A program made the position numbers and the translations under genes. The notes below the pieces were generated by a model that saw only the letters and a program-made list of their open reading frames with translations, was not told the origin of the DNA and ran no database searches. Shown here one piece after another: positions 28,843 to 38,275 of a DNA stretch of 64,000 nucleotides. Source of the stretch: Flavobacterium araucananum (GTDB taxonomy: Bacteria; Bacteroidota; Bacteroidia; Flavobacteriales; Flavobacteriaceae); the NCBI RefSeq assembly GCF_002222055.1, contig NZ_MUGS01000044.1, positions 1-64,000 of the forward strand, given 5' to 3'. The number at the start of each line of letters is the position of its first letter. The stretch's first letter is position 1.

Positions 28843-31144
28843 CAATATAAAGATCAGATATGTAAAATATTTTATAGCGCTATCCTTGTTTTTTACTTTT
28901 GGATGCAGCAATACAAAATATTTACCGGAAGGAGATTTATTGTACACAGGAGGTTCTGTAACAGTAAAGGATTCTATTATCAAAAAGAAAGACAGAAAAG
29001 CGCTGGAGAAAGAACTGGAAGATTTATTGCGTCCTAAACCTAACAAACAAATACTGGGGTTACGACCTAAATTATGGATTTACAATCTTGCCGGTGAACC
29101 CAAAAAGAAAAAAGGAATTCGCTATTGGCTGCGCAATAAAGTGGGTGAGCCCCCAGTACTTTTCAGCAAAGTCGATCTGGATTATAATGCATCGGTTTTA
29201 CGAAATTTTACAGAGAATCGTGGTTATTTTAAAACCCGTGTCAGCGCTGATTCGACTGTGAGAAACAAAAGAGTCACAGCAGAATATACGGTTATACCCA
29301 AAAAGCAATACATTATTAAAAGTGTCACTTTTCCTGATGATTCCCTGGCAATGTCAAGGATAATTGGACGATCAAGCCGAAGAAGTTTATTGAAAGTTGG
29401 AAAGCCGTATGATCTCGAAATTATAAAAGCAGAAAGAGAAAGAATTGATGCAAGGCTTAAAGAACGAGGATATTTTTACTTTAACCCTGATTATATTTTA
29501 GCACAGGTCGACAGTAGTAAAGGCGATCATGAAGTAAAAGTGAGGTTGGTAATAAAAGCTGATACACCGCCAAAAGCCCTAACGGCTTATAAGATTAATA
29601 AAATAGTGGTATATCCAAATTTCACTATTTCAAAAGACAGTACAAAATACACCAAAAAAGATATTGTTCAGTATAAAGACTTTACAATTATTGATACCGC
29701 AAATACGTTTAAACCAAGAGTTTTTGACAGGGCAATCTATTTCAAAAAAGGGGATTTGTACAGTCGAAAAGATCATAATCTGACTTTAAATCGTTTTGTG
29801 AACCTTGGAACTTTTAGCTTTGTAAAAAATGAATTTAAACCATCTGACAGCTTAAAAAACACGTTAGATTCATATTACTACCTGACACTTTTGCCTAAAA
29901 AATTTATTCGTGTTGAAGTTTTAGGGAAAACAAATTCAGCAAGTTATACCGGAACAGAAATTAATGTAAATTGGAACAACCGGAACTTATTTCGTGGTGC
30001 CGAATTGTTTACGGTATCTGTTTTTGGTGGTGCCGATTTTCAGCTTTCAGGAACAAATAATGGGAAGAATATTTATAAGTTGGGAGCAGAAACAAGTCTG
30101 ACCTGGCCAAGATTTATCGTTCCGTTTTTTCATGTCGAAGGTTCCAGCGAATATGTTCCAAGAACCAAAGCAACATTGCGATATGAATTTCAAAACAGGA
30201 CACAATTGTATGCTTTAAATTCGTTTAAAACCTCTTTTGGTTACCAATGGAAAGAGAATATTAGAAAAGAACATCAATTCAATATTATTGATATTACTTA
30301 TGTGAGCCCAAATAATGTTACGGCAGAATATAAACAAGATATTCTTGCAGATGCTTCACTAGGAAAAGTCATTGAAAAACAATTGATTTTTGGACCAACC
30401 TATTCGTATACCTACACCAACACCATGCAAAAACGTAAAAAAAATACGTTCTATTTTAATGGCGAATTAGATTTGGCTGGAAATATAACAGGTTTGGTTA
30501 CGGGTGCAAATGCCAAAAAGAACGATACCATAAAAATATTTGATGTTCCGTTTAGTCAATTTGTAAAAGTTAAAGCAGACTTTAGACATTATTTAAAATT
30601 GAGTAAAGAAAGCGAGTGGGCGAGCAGAATTATTGTTGGTGCAGGACTTCCTTACGGGAATTCAGGTGCTTTGCCAACATCCAAACAATTTGTTGTGGGA
30701 GGAACCAATAGTATTCGTGCCTTTAGAGCAAGATCTCTGGGACCTGGAAGTTACCTTAATAAAGAAACAGATAATTCGTATTTACCGGATCAATCAGGAG
30801 ATTTAAAATTAGAGTTTAGTACAGAATACAGGGCAAAACTATTTAGTATTGTTCGAGGTGCCGTATTTATTGATGCTGGAAACGTCTGGCTTTTAAATGC
30901 GGATAAGGATAAACCCGGAGGAGAAATCACTAAAGATTTTATGAAAGATATTGCAGTGGGGGCAGGAGCGGGATTACGTTTTGATTTGTCTTTTCTGGTC
31001 TTAAGAACCGATTTGGCATTTCCGCTAAGAAAACCTTATTTACCACAAGGCGAAAGATGGGTAATAGACGATATTAATTTTGGAAGCGGACCGTGGAGAA
31101 AAGATAATCTGATATTGAACATCGCAATTGGATATCCATTTTAG
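28826..31144 (+). CDS. tamL: TamL, lipoprotein form of the BamA/TamA outer-membrane barrel
   Basis: This 772-aa Omp85-family protein starts with MSKRHSNIKIRYVKYF and a hydrophobic stretch ending FTFGC, a lipobox. A lipid-modified TamA is the Bacteroidota variant called TamL. POTRA-like domains span about 90-370. The barrel follows, with the Omp85 signature region seen as VVGGTNSIRAFRARSLGPG (about 625-643) and a C-terminal strand LNIAIGYPF ending in Phe. Together with TamB it should help insert or lipid-supply outer-membrane proteins. Confidence 0.92.
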   Translation: MSKRHSNIKIRYVKYFIALSLFFTFGCSNTKYLPEGDLLYTGGSVTVKDSIIKKKDRKALEKELEDLLRPKPNKQILGLRPKLWIYNLAGEPKKKKGIRYWLRNKVGEPPVLFSKVDLDYNASVLRNFTENRGYFKTRVSADSTVRNKRVTAEYTVIPKKQYIIKSVTFPDDSLAMSRIIGRSSRRSLLKVGKPYDLEIIKAERERIDARLKERGYFYFNPDYILAQVDSSKGDHEVKVRLVIKADTPPKALTAYKINKIVVYPNFTISKDSTKYTKKDIVQYKDFTIIDTANTFKPRVFDRAIYFKKGDLYSRKDHNLTLNRFVNLGTFSFVKNEFKPSDSLKNTLDSYYYLTLLPKKFIRVEVLGKTNSASYTGTEINVNWNNRNLFRGAELFTVSVFGGADFQLSGTNNGKNIYKLGAETSLTWPRFIVPFFHVEGSSEYVPRTKATLRYEFQNRTQLYALNSFKTSFGYQWKENIRKEHQFNIIDITYVSPNNVTAEYKQDILADASLGKVIEKQLIFGPTYSYTYTNTMQKRKKNTFYFNGELDLAGNITGLVTGANAKKNDTIKIFDVPFSQFVKVKADFRHYLKLSKESEWASRIIVGAGLPYGNSGALPTSKQFVVGGTNSIRAFRARSLGPGSYLNKETDNSYLPDQSGDLKLEFSTEYRAKLFSIVRGAVFIDAGNVWLLNADKDKPGGEITKDFMKDIAVGAGAGLRFDLSFLVLRTDLAFPLRKPYLPQGERWVIDDINFGSGPWRKDNLILNIAIGYPF

Positions 31145-31148
31145 TTTT

Positions 31149-31274
31149 GCCACGAATTTCACGAATTTACACTAATATATATTTTGCGCATAATATTCAA
31201 TTTCACAAATTTATAATTCGGAAAATTCGAATTATAGATTCCTAACATTAGTGTAAATTCGTGAAATTCGTGGC
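31149..31274. repeat. inverted repeat with perfect 28-bp arms (GCCACGAATT family)
   Basis: The left arm 31149-31176 (starts GCCACGAATTTC) and right arm 31247-31274 are exact complements over 28 bp. Inside, TATAATTCG and CGAATTATA (31212-31236) form a second hairpin. The element fills most of the space between tamL and the DUF4230 gene. Confidence 0.92.
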
Positions 31275-31341
31275 GGAAAAAAAACTTCTTGGCGAAAAAA
31301 ACTAAAAAAAAAGAAGTAAATTGCTCTAATAAAATAATAGA

Positions 31342-31971
31342 ATGCAAAATTTAATAAAAAGAATAATAGTTTTAGCTGCGGTCGTACTTATTATAGTTTT
31401 GGCTTTTAAATACTGCGAGTTCAAAAAAGACGACGATTCTACAATCGATTATAACACCAACCTGATTCAGCAACAAATCCTGAATGTTGGTAAATTGGTC
31501 GTTACCGAAGGACATTTTTCAGAAGTCATAACCTATAAAAACCAACAGAAATATTTGATGGATATGGTTTCTTTTGAGAAAAAAGCATTGGTTGTAGTCA
31601 ATGCAAATGTTACCGTTGCATACGATTTGCATAAAATGAAGTATGATATCGACGAAAAAAATAAAACAATCACCATTCTTAATATCCCAAAAGAAGAAAT
31701 TACAATCAATCCCGATATTCAGTTTTATGACGTAGAGCAAAGTAAACTGAATCCGTTTACGGGAGAAGATTACAATAAAATCAACAAATCTGTAAAGGCA
31801 AATTTGGCTAAGAAAATCGAAAAATCGACCTTGAAGACAAATGCCCAAAACAGATTAATAAGCGAATTGTCTAAGATTTTAATTCTAACCAATTCAATGG
31901 GTTGGAAATTACAATACGAAGGAAAAACAATCGAATCTGATAAAGATTTTAATGAGGATTTGAAGTTGTAA
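31342..31971 (+). CDS. DUF4230 family membrane-anchored protein
   Basis: The 209-aa protein has an N-terminal membrane helix (about 7-24) followed by a soluble domain that matches DUF4230: strands around LVVTEGHFSEVITYKN and KKALVVVNANVTVAYDLHKM, then ITILNIPKEEITINPDIQFYD. The function of this family is not known. It lies behind tamL, separated by the 28-bp-arm palindrome, so co-transcription is uncertain. Confidence 0.85.
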   Translation: MQNLIKRIIVLAAVVLIIVLAFKYCEFKKDDDSTIDYNTNLIQQQILNVGKLVVTEGHFSEVITYKNQQKYLMDMVSFEKKALVVVNANVTVAYDLHKMKYDIDEKNKTITILNIPKEEITINPDIQFYDVEQSKLNPFTGEDYNKINKSVKANLAKKIEKSTLKTNAQNRLISELSKILILTNSMGWKLQYEGKTIESDKDFNEDLKL

Positions 31972-32019
31972 GTTGAGGAAGGTTCAAAGGTTCAGAGAGG
32001 CAAAGGTTCAAAGGTTTTG

Positions 32020-32136
32020 TTTCTCGCAGATTTAGCAGATTTTAATATCGCAAAGGCTCAAAGTTTTTTATTTAAAAATAATCCAAGAAAGATTAAAAAA
32101 ATAAAAATCTGCTCAATCTGCCAAATCTGCGAGAAA
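32020..32136. repeat. inverted repeat of the TCTCGCAGATTT word
   Basis: TTTCTCGCAGATTT (32020-32033) and AAATCTGCGAGAAA (32123-32136) are exact complements, and the inner AGCAGATTTT / AAAATCTGCT extends the pairing. Outer flanks (AGAGGCAAAGG at about 31995 and CTTTGCGACTTAGTGCC at 32157) belong to the GCAAAG word family. It occupies the gap between two convergent genes. Confidence 0.8.
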
Positions 32137-32188
32137 AATTCACACAGTATAAAAAACTTTGCGACTTAGTGCCTTCGAGGCAAATGTC

Positions 32189-33946
32189 TTAAACCGCTTC
32201 TTTATCAAAAATCAAATCCAGACCACCAACTATTAAATGTGCTACTTCTGGACGTTTTACTTTCAATTGATCCAGATAAACCAATACTTGCTGCAAAAGT
32301 TGCTCGTCATTTGATTCTTTCAAAAGCTCTGCAATTTCAATCGTTAGCAACCAATCGTTAGAGTGGTTTTTTTGAAGTTTTTCAAAGACAGATTTTAGTT
32401 CATTTTTAGAATCTTTATTCTCTCTAATCATACGAACGGTTTGATAAAGAACTTCAAGATCATCACGTTCGTCTGAATGTTTTGCTTTTATGGTAGTTGT
32501 TTTGGGTACTGTGTCGATCAAATCAAAACTATTAACATCGGCAGGTCCGGAAAAAGCAGAAACTACTTTTTTACCAATCGCCATATCATAATTTCCCCAT
32601 TCAGGCTGAAACAAAATCGTTTCGCCATGTGTTACAGTACAATTTCTAAAACTAATCAGGATAATTTCTCCGTGTAAGTTTCGTGAACCCGTAATAATTT
32701 CACCCTCAACAATAATATTACCTTCAAACTCTAATCTTACAGTTTCATTTTCAACTATGCTGTACGCTTGCAAGTCTTTAGGGCTCATATCTTCGATTGC
32801 TAAATTAAAGCCTTTTAGTTTCCCAATCGGACTTCCAAATCCTTCCGGATGTGTCAAAGTTCCGTGACCAACCAATTCTTTTTCGCGATACGATAAAGCC
32901 GTTTTTCCGGTGGTTTGTATGTAAACCGGCTTTCCTTCGTCTTGAATAACATTTGTAAAAAACCCTGAAATTTGTAAACCGGTACTCAGTTCAATTGTTC
33001 CTAAAGCATTTGAATGTATTAGTTTTTGAATCCCTGAAAGTCCTCCGGTTCTTAAAGCCATTTTATTAGCAAATTCTTCTAAAATTAAGCTTAAATAAGC
33101 AAAATTAGGCGTTACATATAGTTGAGGTTGCAATTGTGTGATATCAAAATTTTGATTGGCAGCCGAGATATCATAAGGAATTTTCTTTACGTTATCTGTC
33201 ATACACCACGCACTTTCCCCGATAGATGAAAGTAATCCGGCGCCATATATTTTTGGATTTTCAACCGTTCCAATCAAGCCATATTCAACCGTCCACCAAT
33301 GCAGATTTCGAATTTGCGCCATTTCAGATAATTCACCCATATTATTCTGTAAATCGGCAACCGCTTTTTCGGCTTCGTCTATTTTTTCCTGTGGTGTATC
33401 TTCGGCTTCTTTTAAGATTGAAAGCAATCGAATCGCTTCATACATCTGATAATCTTTGTGGGAGGAGATTGCTTTACAGCCAATTTCACCAAACCTGCGT
33501 AAATATTCGGCATATTCAGGATTGGCAATAATAGGAGCGTGTCCGGCACCTTCGTGAATAATATCCGGTGCAGGAGTATATTCTATGTGTTCTAACTGGC
33601 GAATATCTGATGCGATCACCAAAACATTGTACGCCTGAAATTCCATAAAGGCATTTGGCGGAATAAATCCGTCAACGGCAACAGCAGCCCAACCAATTTC
33701 AGTCAGGATTCTGTTCATACCATACATACTTGGTATAGCATCAATTTCGATTCCCGTTTTGCGCAAACCGTCTAAATAAGAATGATGAGCAACTTTTGAT
33801 AAATAATCTACATTTTTGCGCATTACATAACGCCAAACCGCTTGATTTATAGGAGTATAATCGCTATAATCCTGAGGTTTAATAAATTGCTTTAAATGTT
33901 TAGGCAATCGCTCTAATAATGGATTTGTTTCAATACTTGCATTCAT
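32189..33946 (-). CDS. biopterin-dependent aromatic amino acid hydroxylase
   Basis: The N-terminal half of this 585-aa protein is the tetrahydropterin-dependent hydroxylase domain. The iron ligands H131 and H136 are in DIIHEGAGH, and the third ligand E is probably in the YGLIG / FGEIGCKA region. It should convert phenylalanine to tyrosine. Bacterial phenylalanine hydroxylases have about 260-300 aa; here about 250 further residues follow (from about 330), containing an ELVGHGTLTHPEGFGSPIG block and ending in a helical region. This long form is what I associate with Bacteroidota homologues. It stands alone. Confidence 0.88.
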   Translation of the reverse strand: MNASIETNPLLERLPKHLKQFIKPQDYSDYTPINQAVWRYVMRKNVDYLSKVAHHSYLDGLRKTGIEIDAIPSMYGMNRILTEIGWAAVAVDGFIPPNAFMEFQAYNVLVIASDIRQLEHIEYTPAPDIIHEGAGHAPIIANPEYAEYLRRFGEIGCKAISSHKDYQMYEAIRLLSILKEAEDTPQEKIDEAEKAVADLQNNMGELSEMAQIRNLHWWTVEYGLIGTVENPKIYGAGLLSSIGESAWCMTDNVKKIPYDISAANQNFDITQLQPQLYVTPNFAYLSLILEEFANKMALRTGGLSGIQKLIHSNALGTIELSTGLQISGFFTNVIQDEGKPVYIQTTGKTALSYREKELVGHGTLTHPEGFGSPIGKLKGFNLAIEDMSPKDLQAYSIVENETVRLEFEGNIIVEGEIITGSRNLHGEIILISFRNCTVTHGETILFQPEWGNYDMAIGKKVVSAFSGPADVNSFDLIDTVPKTTTIKAKHSDERDDLEVLYQTVRMIRENKDSKNELKSVFEKLQKNHSNDWLLTIEIAELLKESNDEQLLQQVLVYLDQLKVKRPEVAHLIVGGLDLIFDKEAV

Positions 33947-34179
33947 TTCGAAAACGTTGTAGATTAGAATGTAAAATTACGAATTTAGACCGCTAAAATA
34001 ATTTTTTTTACGATAGATTTTTAATAATAAGATCGTTTTATTACACAATCTTTAATTTAATTCTGTCCTGCCAAAATTCAGAATCAACCTTATTTTTTGT
34101 TTTTTATATAAAATGCAACTACAAAATAATAATAAAAATAGTTAGTTTTACAATTAGTATCATTTGGACTCATACAAAC

Positions 34180-35256
34180 ATGAAAATTTTCTTTATCGTT
34201 TTAGCAATAGTTATTTTAGGCTTTTTAAGCATTCGGTTTTTTCTATTTAAAATAGGGAAACCGGTAAATCTAAAAGTGTCAAATTCATATTTTCATCATT
34301 ACAGAAAAAATCTAATTGTTTATTCGCCTATGGGCAATTGGTTTGAATTAGGATATTTTGAATCTGAGGCAGATGTTGCTACTTTTCAACCTATTAATGA
34401 AGATTTTGGAAAAGATAAAAATACTATTTTCTGGAAAGGAAAAAAACAATGGGTTGATTATGATACTTTTAAAATCGATGCTTCTGTCATCAAAGACAAA
34501 AATCATGTGTACAATAGCAATGGTAAGAAATTTGACGTGCTCGAAATTATTGAGGATGCTGATCCAAAAACATATCAGTTATTAGATCCATCGATTAAAG
34601 ATTACCAAAAATATAATTGGTTTAAAGATGTAAATGCTGTTTACTATAAAAATAAAAGAGTAGAAGGCGATCCTGCTACTTTCAAACCTTTGAATGATGC
34701 AATTGCTGTTGATGCCAATTTTATTTATGCTATTATTACTTATAGAGGTGAAGGTCTTGAAGTGATGGAAGTAAATGACGTTGTCCGCAAACATAAAAGG
34801 ATAGATGGAGAAATTCATTCTATAAACGAAACGTATGCTCAGATTGGCAATTCTATTGTTTCTGCTTTTACGAAAGCTGAATTTGAACTTAACACATTTG
34901 ACACGATTGCAACAGTAAAAAAGATAGATTATTGGAAAATAATTGTGAATGATGTTTTAATCAACAAAGGCATAATAGTCCCTGAAATTGATGTAAAAAC
35001 TTTTGAAATATTAGATTACAATTTCTCAAAAGACAAGAACCACGTTTATTATGATTGCAAAAAAATAAAGGAAGCCAATTATTCAAGTTTCAAAATTATT
35101 TCAGAAGAATATTCGAAAGATAGTAAGCATGTTTATTTTAAGGATGTTATTATAAAAGAAGCAAATCCTGAAACGTTTAAAGTGACCTCGCAATATGGTA
35201 TTTGGGAAGATGGAGAAAATCAATTCAAAAATGGAGAGATTTTATCTTCAAAATAA
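34180..35256 (+). CDS. DKNYY-repeat family protein with membrane anchor
   Basis: The 358-aa protein has an N-terminal hydrophobic segment (about 3-22) and then repeats of the pattern D-K-N-x-[VI]-Y/F followed by FK: FGKDKNTIFWKGK, VIKDKNHVYN, FSKDKNHVYYDCKKI and YSKDSKHVYFKDV. This is the DKNYY family, extracytoplasmic and of unknown function. Its stop codon lies 4 nt from that of the convergent haemoglobin gene. Confidence 0.82.
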   Translation: MKIFFIVLAIVILGFLSIRFFLFKIGKPVNLKVSNSYFHHYRKNLIVYSPMGNWFELGYFESEADVATFQPINEDFGKDKNTIFWKGKKQWVDYDTFKIDASVIKDKNHVYNSNGKKFDVLEIIEDADPKTYQLLDPSIKDYQKYNWFKDVNAVYYKNKRVEGDPATFKPLNDAIAVDANFIYAIITYRGEGLEVMEVNDVVRKHKRIDGEIHSINETYAQIGNSIVSAFTKAEFELNTFDTIATVKKIDYWKIIVNDVLINKGIIVPEIDVKTFEILDYNFSKDKNHVYYDCKKIKEANYSSFKIISEEYSKDSKHVYFKDVIIKEANPETFKVTSQYGIWEDGENQFKNGEILSSK

Positions 35257-35260
35257 AAAT

Positions 35261-35641
35261 CTATTTCTCTAAATTTCTAAAATATTCAATTTTATAATTG
35301 AACATATAAGCCATATTTGCAGCGCGTATTTTAGCTTCTTCGGCTATTGTGCCAACAAATAAACCATCAACCGTTGAGGTAAAAATTTCCATCCAATGGT
35401 CAAAATGCAGTTGATTTACAGGCAATTGTTTGTGCGGAGGGAATGGGCTTCCGGAATACGTGTGCTCTTCTAAAAGAATGGTTTGCCAAAAACGATACAT
35501 TTTTTCCAAATGTTCCGGCCATCTTCCTAACATCCTTTCGTTGAATATTGGACCAAGTAAATCGTCCTTTTGTACTTTATCATAAAAAGTATTTACTAAA
35601 AGTTTTATATCGTCCAGTTTCGAAATATCTTGAAGTGCCAT
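35261..35641 (-). CDS. group III truncated haemoglobin
   Basis: This 126-aa cytoplasmic protein matches the group III truncated globin family: FYDKVQKDDLLGPIF at the N-terminus, the FWQTILL helix, and the HWMEIFTSTVDGLF region where the proximal histidine sits (H82 or nearby). Length is typical. Such globins bind oxygen, nitric oxide or peroxide at low oxygen; the exact role is unknown. It is a single-gene unit. Confidence 0.9.
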   Translation of the reverse strand: MALQDISKLDDIKLLVNTFYDKVQKDDLLGPIFNERMLGRWPEHLEKMYRFWQTILLEEHTYSGSPFPPHKQLPVNQLHFDHWMEIFTSTVDGLFVGTIAEEAKIRAANMAYMFNYKIEYFRNLEK

Positions 35642-35706
35642 TTTTTTATATTTAAAATCAACTGCAAAAATACAATTTAAGAACCTTCTTAAGTACTGAT
35701 AATTAT

Positions 35707-35748
35707 CATTTTCTAAATATTCATTTTCTAAATATTCATTTTCTAAAG
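35707..35748 (+). repeat. 15-bp tandem repeat CATTTTCTAAATATT x2.8
   Basis: Three consecutive copies start at 35707, 35722 and 35737; the last is incomplete. The rest of the 410-bp gap up to the GH30 gene at 36052 is AT-rich and shows no gene or clear promoter. Confidence 0.85.
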
Positions 35749-36051
35749 CCTATTATAAAAGCAGCGCTATTAATGTACCAGAGCATTGGAAATTAAGACT
35801 TGTATGTTTTTTTAGAAAGCAATAAAAAATAAAGTAAGATTTTTAGTAAATTAAAAGAATTTAAGACGTTGTTAATCAGTTATTTGAAAAATATATAGAT
35901 AAGTTTTTGTAAAGGTGAAATTTTGATATGATGTGTATTTGTAAAGCTTTAAAATTATCAATTCAGAGAAAATTAACATAATATTGATGTGAATTAGTAA
36001 AATTAATCTTAAAAAATAAGAAAAATTTAATTATCAAAACCTCAAAAAAAG

Positions 36052-38193
36052 ATGAAAAAAACTACCCAAAATCGAACCACACCATTAAATGTTACTATAA
36101 TGATGTATGTCATTATTATGATTTCGTTTGCTAAGATGAATGCTCAAACGGTTACTCCATGGATTACCAGCGGAGATCAGACAAGATTATTGCAACAACA
36201 GACCACTGTTAATTTCGGTTCTAATTCAGGAACGAATCCTTCGACGATAACGATTAATGCCGGAACAACTTATCAAACCATGGACGGATTTGGTTATACC
36301 CTTACCGAAGGAAGTTGCGAAGTGATTAGCGGAATGGCAGCAACTCAGCAAAATCAATTGTTAAATGATTTGTACAATCCTGCCACAGGTCTAAATGCCA
36401 ATGTGGTTCGTATTAGTATAGGGGCTTCTGATTTAAGCAGCTCTTCGTACAGTTATAATGAAACTTCGGGAGATGTTAATATGAATAATTTTAGTCTTAA
36501 CGGACCAGATTTGACATATTTAGTTCCAATCCTAAAAAAAATTCTGCTTATTAATCCAAATATAAAAATATTGGCAACCCCTTGGTCAGCTCCACGCTGG
36601 ATGAAAACCAATAATTCGTGGGTTGGTGGTAGTCTGCAAACACAATATTACGCTGCCTACGCAAGATATTTTGTAAAATATTTTGCAGCAATGCAGGCGC
36701 AGGGAATCTCAATTTGGGGTATCACACCTCAAAACGAACCAGAAAATCCAAATAATGAACCAAGCATGTTGATGAATTCTACAGAACAAAAGAATTTTAT
36801 AAACACTCAACTTGGACCTCAAATGGCAACTGCGGGTTATGGAAATATAAAAATCATAGCTTTTGATCATAATTGTGATAATACTGCTTATCCTATAGAT
36901 GTCTTAAATAACAGCAGCTATGTAGATGGAGCAGCGTTTCATTTGTATTTAGGAAATATTTCGGCAATGTCTACAGTTCGAAATGCAACCAATAAAAATG
37001 TTTATTTTACAGAACAATACACTAGTTCTGGTGGCAGTTTTGGTGGAGATTTTGGCTGGCACATGCAAAACGTAGTGATTGGAAGTACAAATAACTGGGC
37101 AAAAACTGTGCTGGAATGGAATGCAGCAAATAATTCCAGCTTAGGGCCACGCACTCCTGGCGGATGTACAACCTGTTTGGGCGCGGTTACGGTGAACAAC
37201 AGTACGAGTTATACTAAAAATGTGGCGTATTATATTATTGGGCAAATATCAAAATTTGTAAAACCGGGTGCCGTAAGAATTGCTTCTTCCAGCACAAGTG
37301 GTACTATACTTTCTACAGGATTTAAAAATCCTGACGGATCTATTGCACTGGTGGTTTATAATTCAGGATCTGCAAATACAATTAGAATCGTTTCCGGAGC
37401 AGCTGCATTCGATTACTCAGTTCCGGCTTCGTCAGCCGTTACATTCAATTGGGCATCAGGAACGCCATCATCATCATTTCCGGGATACTATAATATTATA
37501 TCAAGAAATAGTAACAAAGGATTGGATGTGGCAGACAATTCGACAACAAGCGGAGGCAGAATTCAGCAATATGATATTACCAATGGAGGCGGAAATAACC
37601 AACGCTGGAAATTTGTTTCTGACGGAAGCGGTAATTATTACATCATCGTAAAATCGACCGGAATGTACTTGGCAACTGAAAACAATAGTACTGCTGATGG
37701 CATAAAAGTACAGCAAAGAACATTCTCTGCTTCGAATGAATTTAAATGGACGGTTACAAGTCTTGGTGGAGGGTATTATAAAATCATTAATCTAAATAGT
37801 GGAAAATCATTAGATGTAGAAAATGTTTCGACTGCAAATGGTGCCAATATTCAGGTTTGGGCGTATACAGGAGGATTAAATCAGCAATGGCAGTTGGTAC
37901 AAGTCGAAACTTCGACAGCAAAGAAAGTAGCCGTAGAAGAAGTTAACACCACCAATGATTTTTCTCTTTACATCAATTCTACAAATGATTATTTAAAAAT
38001 TAATACACCAAACTCAGGTTTGGGACAAGTAGAAGTTTACTCGGTTACCGGTCAAAGTATTTTAAAAAGAAACATTGATTTTATAAATGGAAATGAAGCC
38101 GAAATAGAAATTTCTAAATTACCAAAAGGACTTTATGTTGTTAAGGTTATTGACAGTAAGAGATCGTATTCTAAAAAAGTGCTGAAGCAATAA
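36052..38193 (+). CDS. secreted GH30 glycoside hydrolase with CBM13-like domain and T9SS sorting signal
   Basis: The 713-aa exoenzyme has an unusually long signal region ending KMNAQ (about 1-32), a GH30 catalytic domain (about 55-480) with the acid/base E229 in QNEPE and the nucleophile E321 in YFTEQ, a ricin-like lectin domain (about 490-635, with three QW-type repeats such as NQRWKF and NQQWQLV), and a type A T9SS C-terminal domain (about 640-713) ending in KKVLKQ. GH30 covers beta-1,6-glucanase, glucosylceramidase and xylanase activities, so the substrate is open. Confidence 0.92.
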   Translation: MKKTTQNRTTPLNVTIMMYVIIMISFAKMNAQTVTPWITSGDQTRLLQQQTTVNFGSNSGTNPSTITINAGTTYQTMDGFGYTLTEGSCEVISGMAATQQNQLLNDLYNPATGLNANVVRISIGASDLSSSSYSYNETSGDVNMNNFSLNGPDLTYLVPILKKILLINPNIKILATPWSAPRWMKTNNSWVGGSLQTQYYAAYARYFVKYFAAMQAQGISIWGITPQNEPENPNNEPSMLMNSTEQKNFINTQLGPQMATAGYGNIKIIAFDHNCDNTAYPIDVLNNSSYVDGAAFHLYLGNISAMSTVRNATNKNVYFTEQYTSSGGSFGGDFGWHMQNVVIGSTNNWAKTVLEWNAANNSSLGPRTPGGCTTCLGAVTVNNSTSYTKNVAYYIIGQISKFVKPGAVRIASSSTSGTILSTGFKNPDGSIALVVYNSGSANTIRIVSGAAAFDYSVPASSAVTFNWASGTPSSSFPGYYNIISRNSNKGLDVADNSTTSGGRIQQYDITNGGGNNQRWKFVSDGSGNYYIIVKSTGMYLATENNSTADGIKVQQRTFSASNEFKWTVTSLGGGYYKIINLNSGKSLDVENVSTANGANIQVWAYTGGLNQQWQLVQVETSTAKKVAVEEVNTTNDFSLYINSTNDYLKINTPNSGLGQVEVYSVTGQSILKRNIDFINGNEAEIEISKLPKGLYVVKVIDSKRSYSKKVLKQ

Positions 38194-38236
38194 GCTGGAA
38201 ATCGGAAATTCAATTAGTAATTTTATTTTTGATTTT

Positions 38237-38275
38237 AAAAGGCTGTCTGATTTAATTCAGGCAGCCTTTTTGTTT
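38237..38275. terminator. terminator between GH30 gene and ilvA (may serve both strands)
   Basis: AAGGCTGTCTGA pairs with TCAGGCAGCCTT except for one base, and is followed by TTTTTGTTTTT on the plus strand. On the minus strand it lies just beyond the ilvA stop codon and is followed by TTTTAAAATC. Confidence 0.85.
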
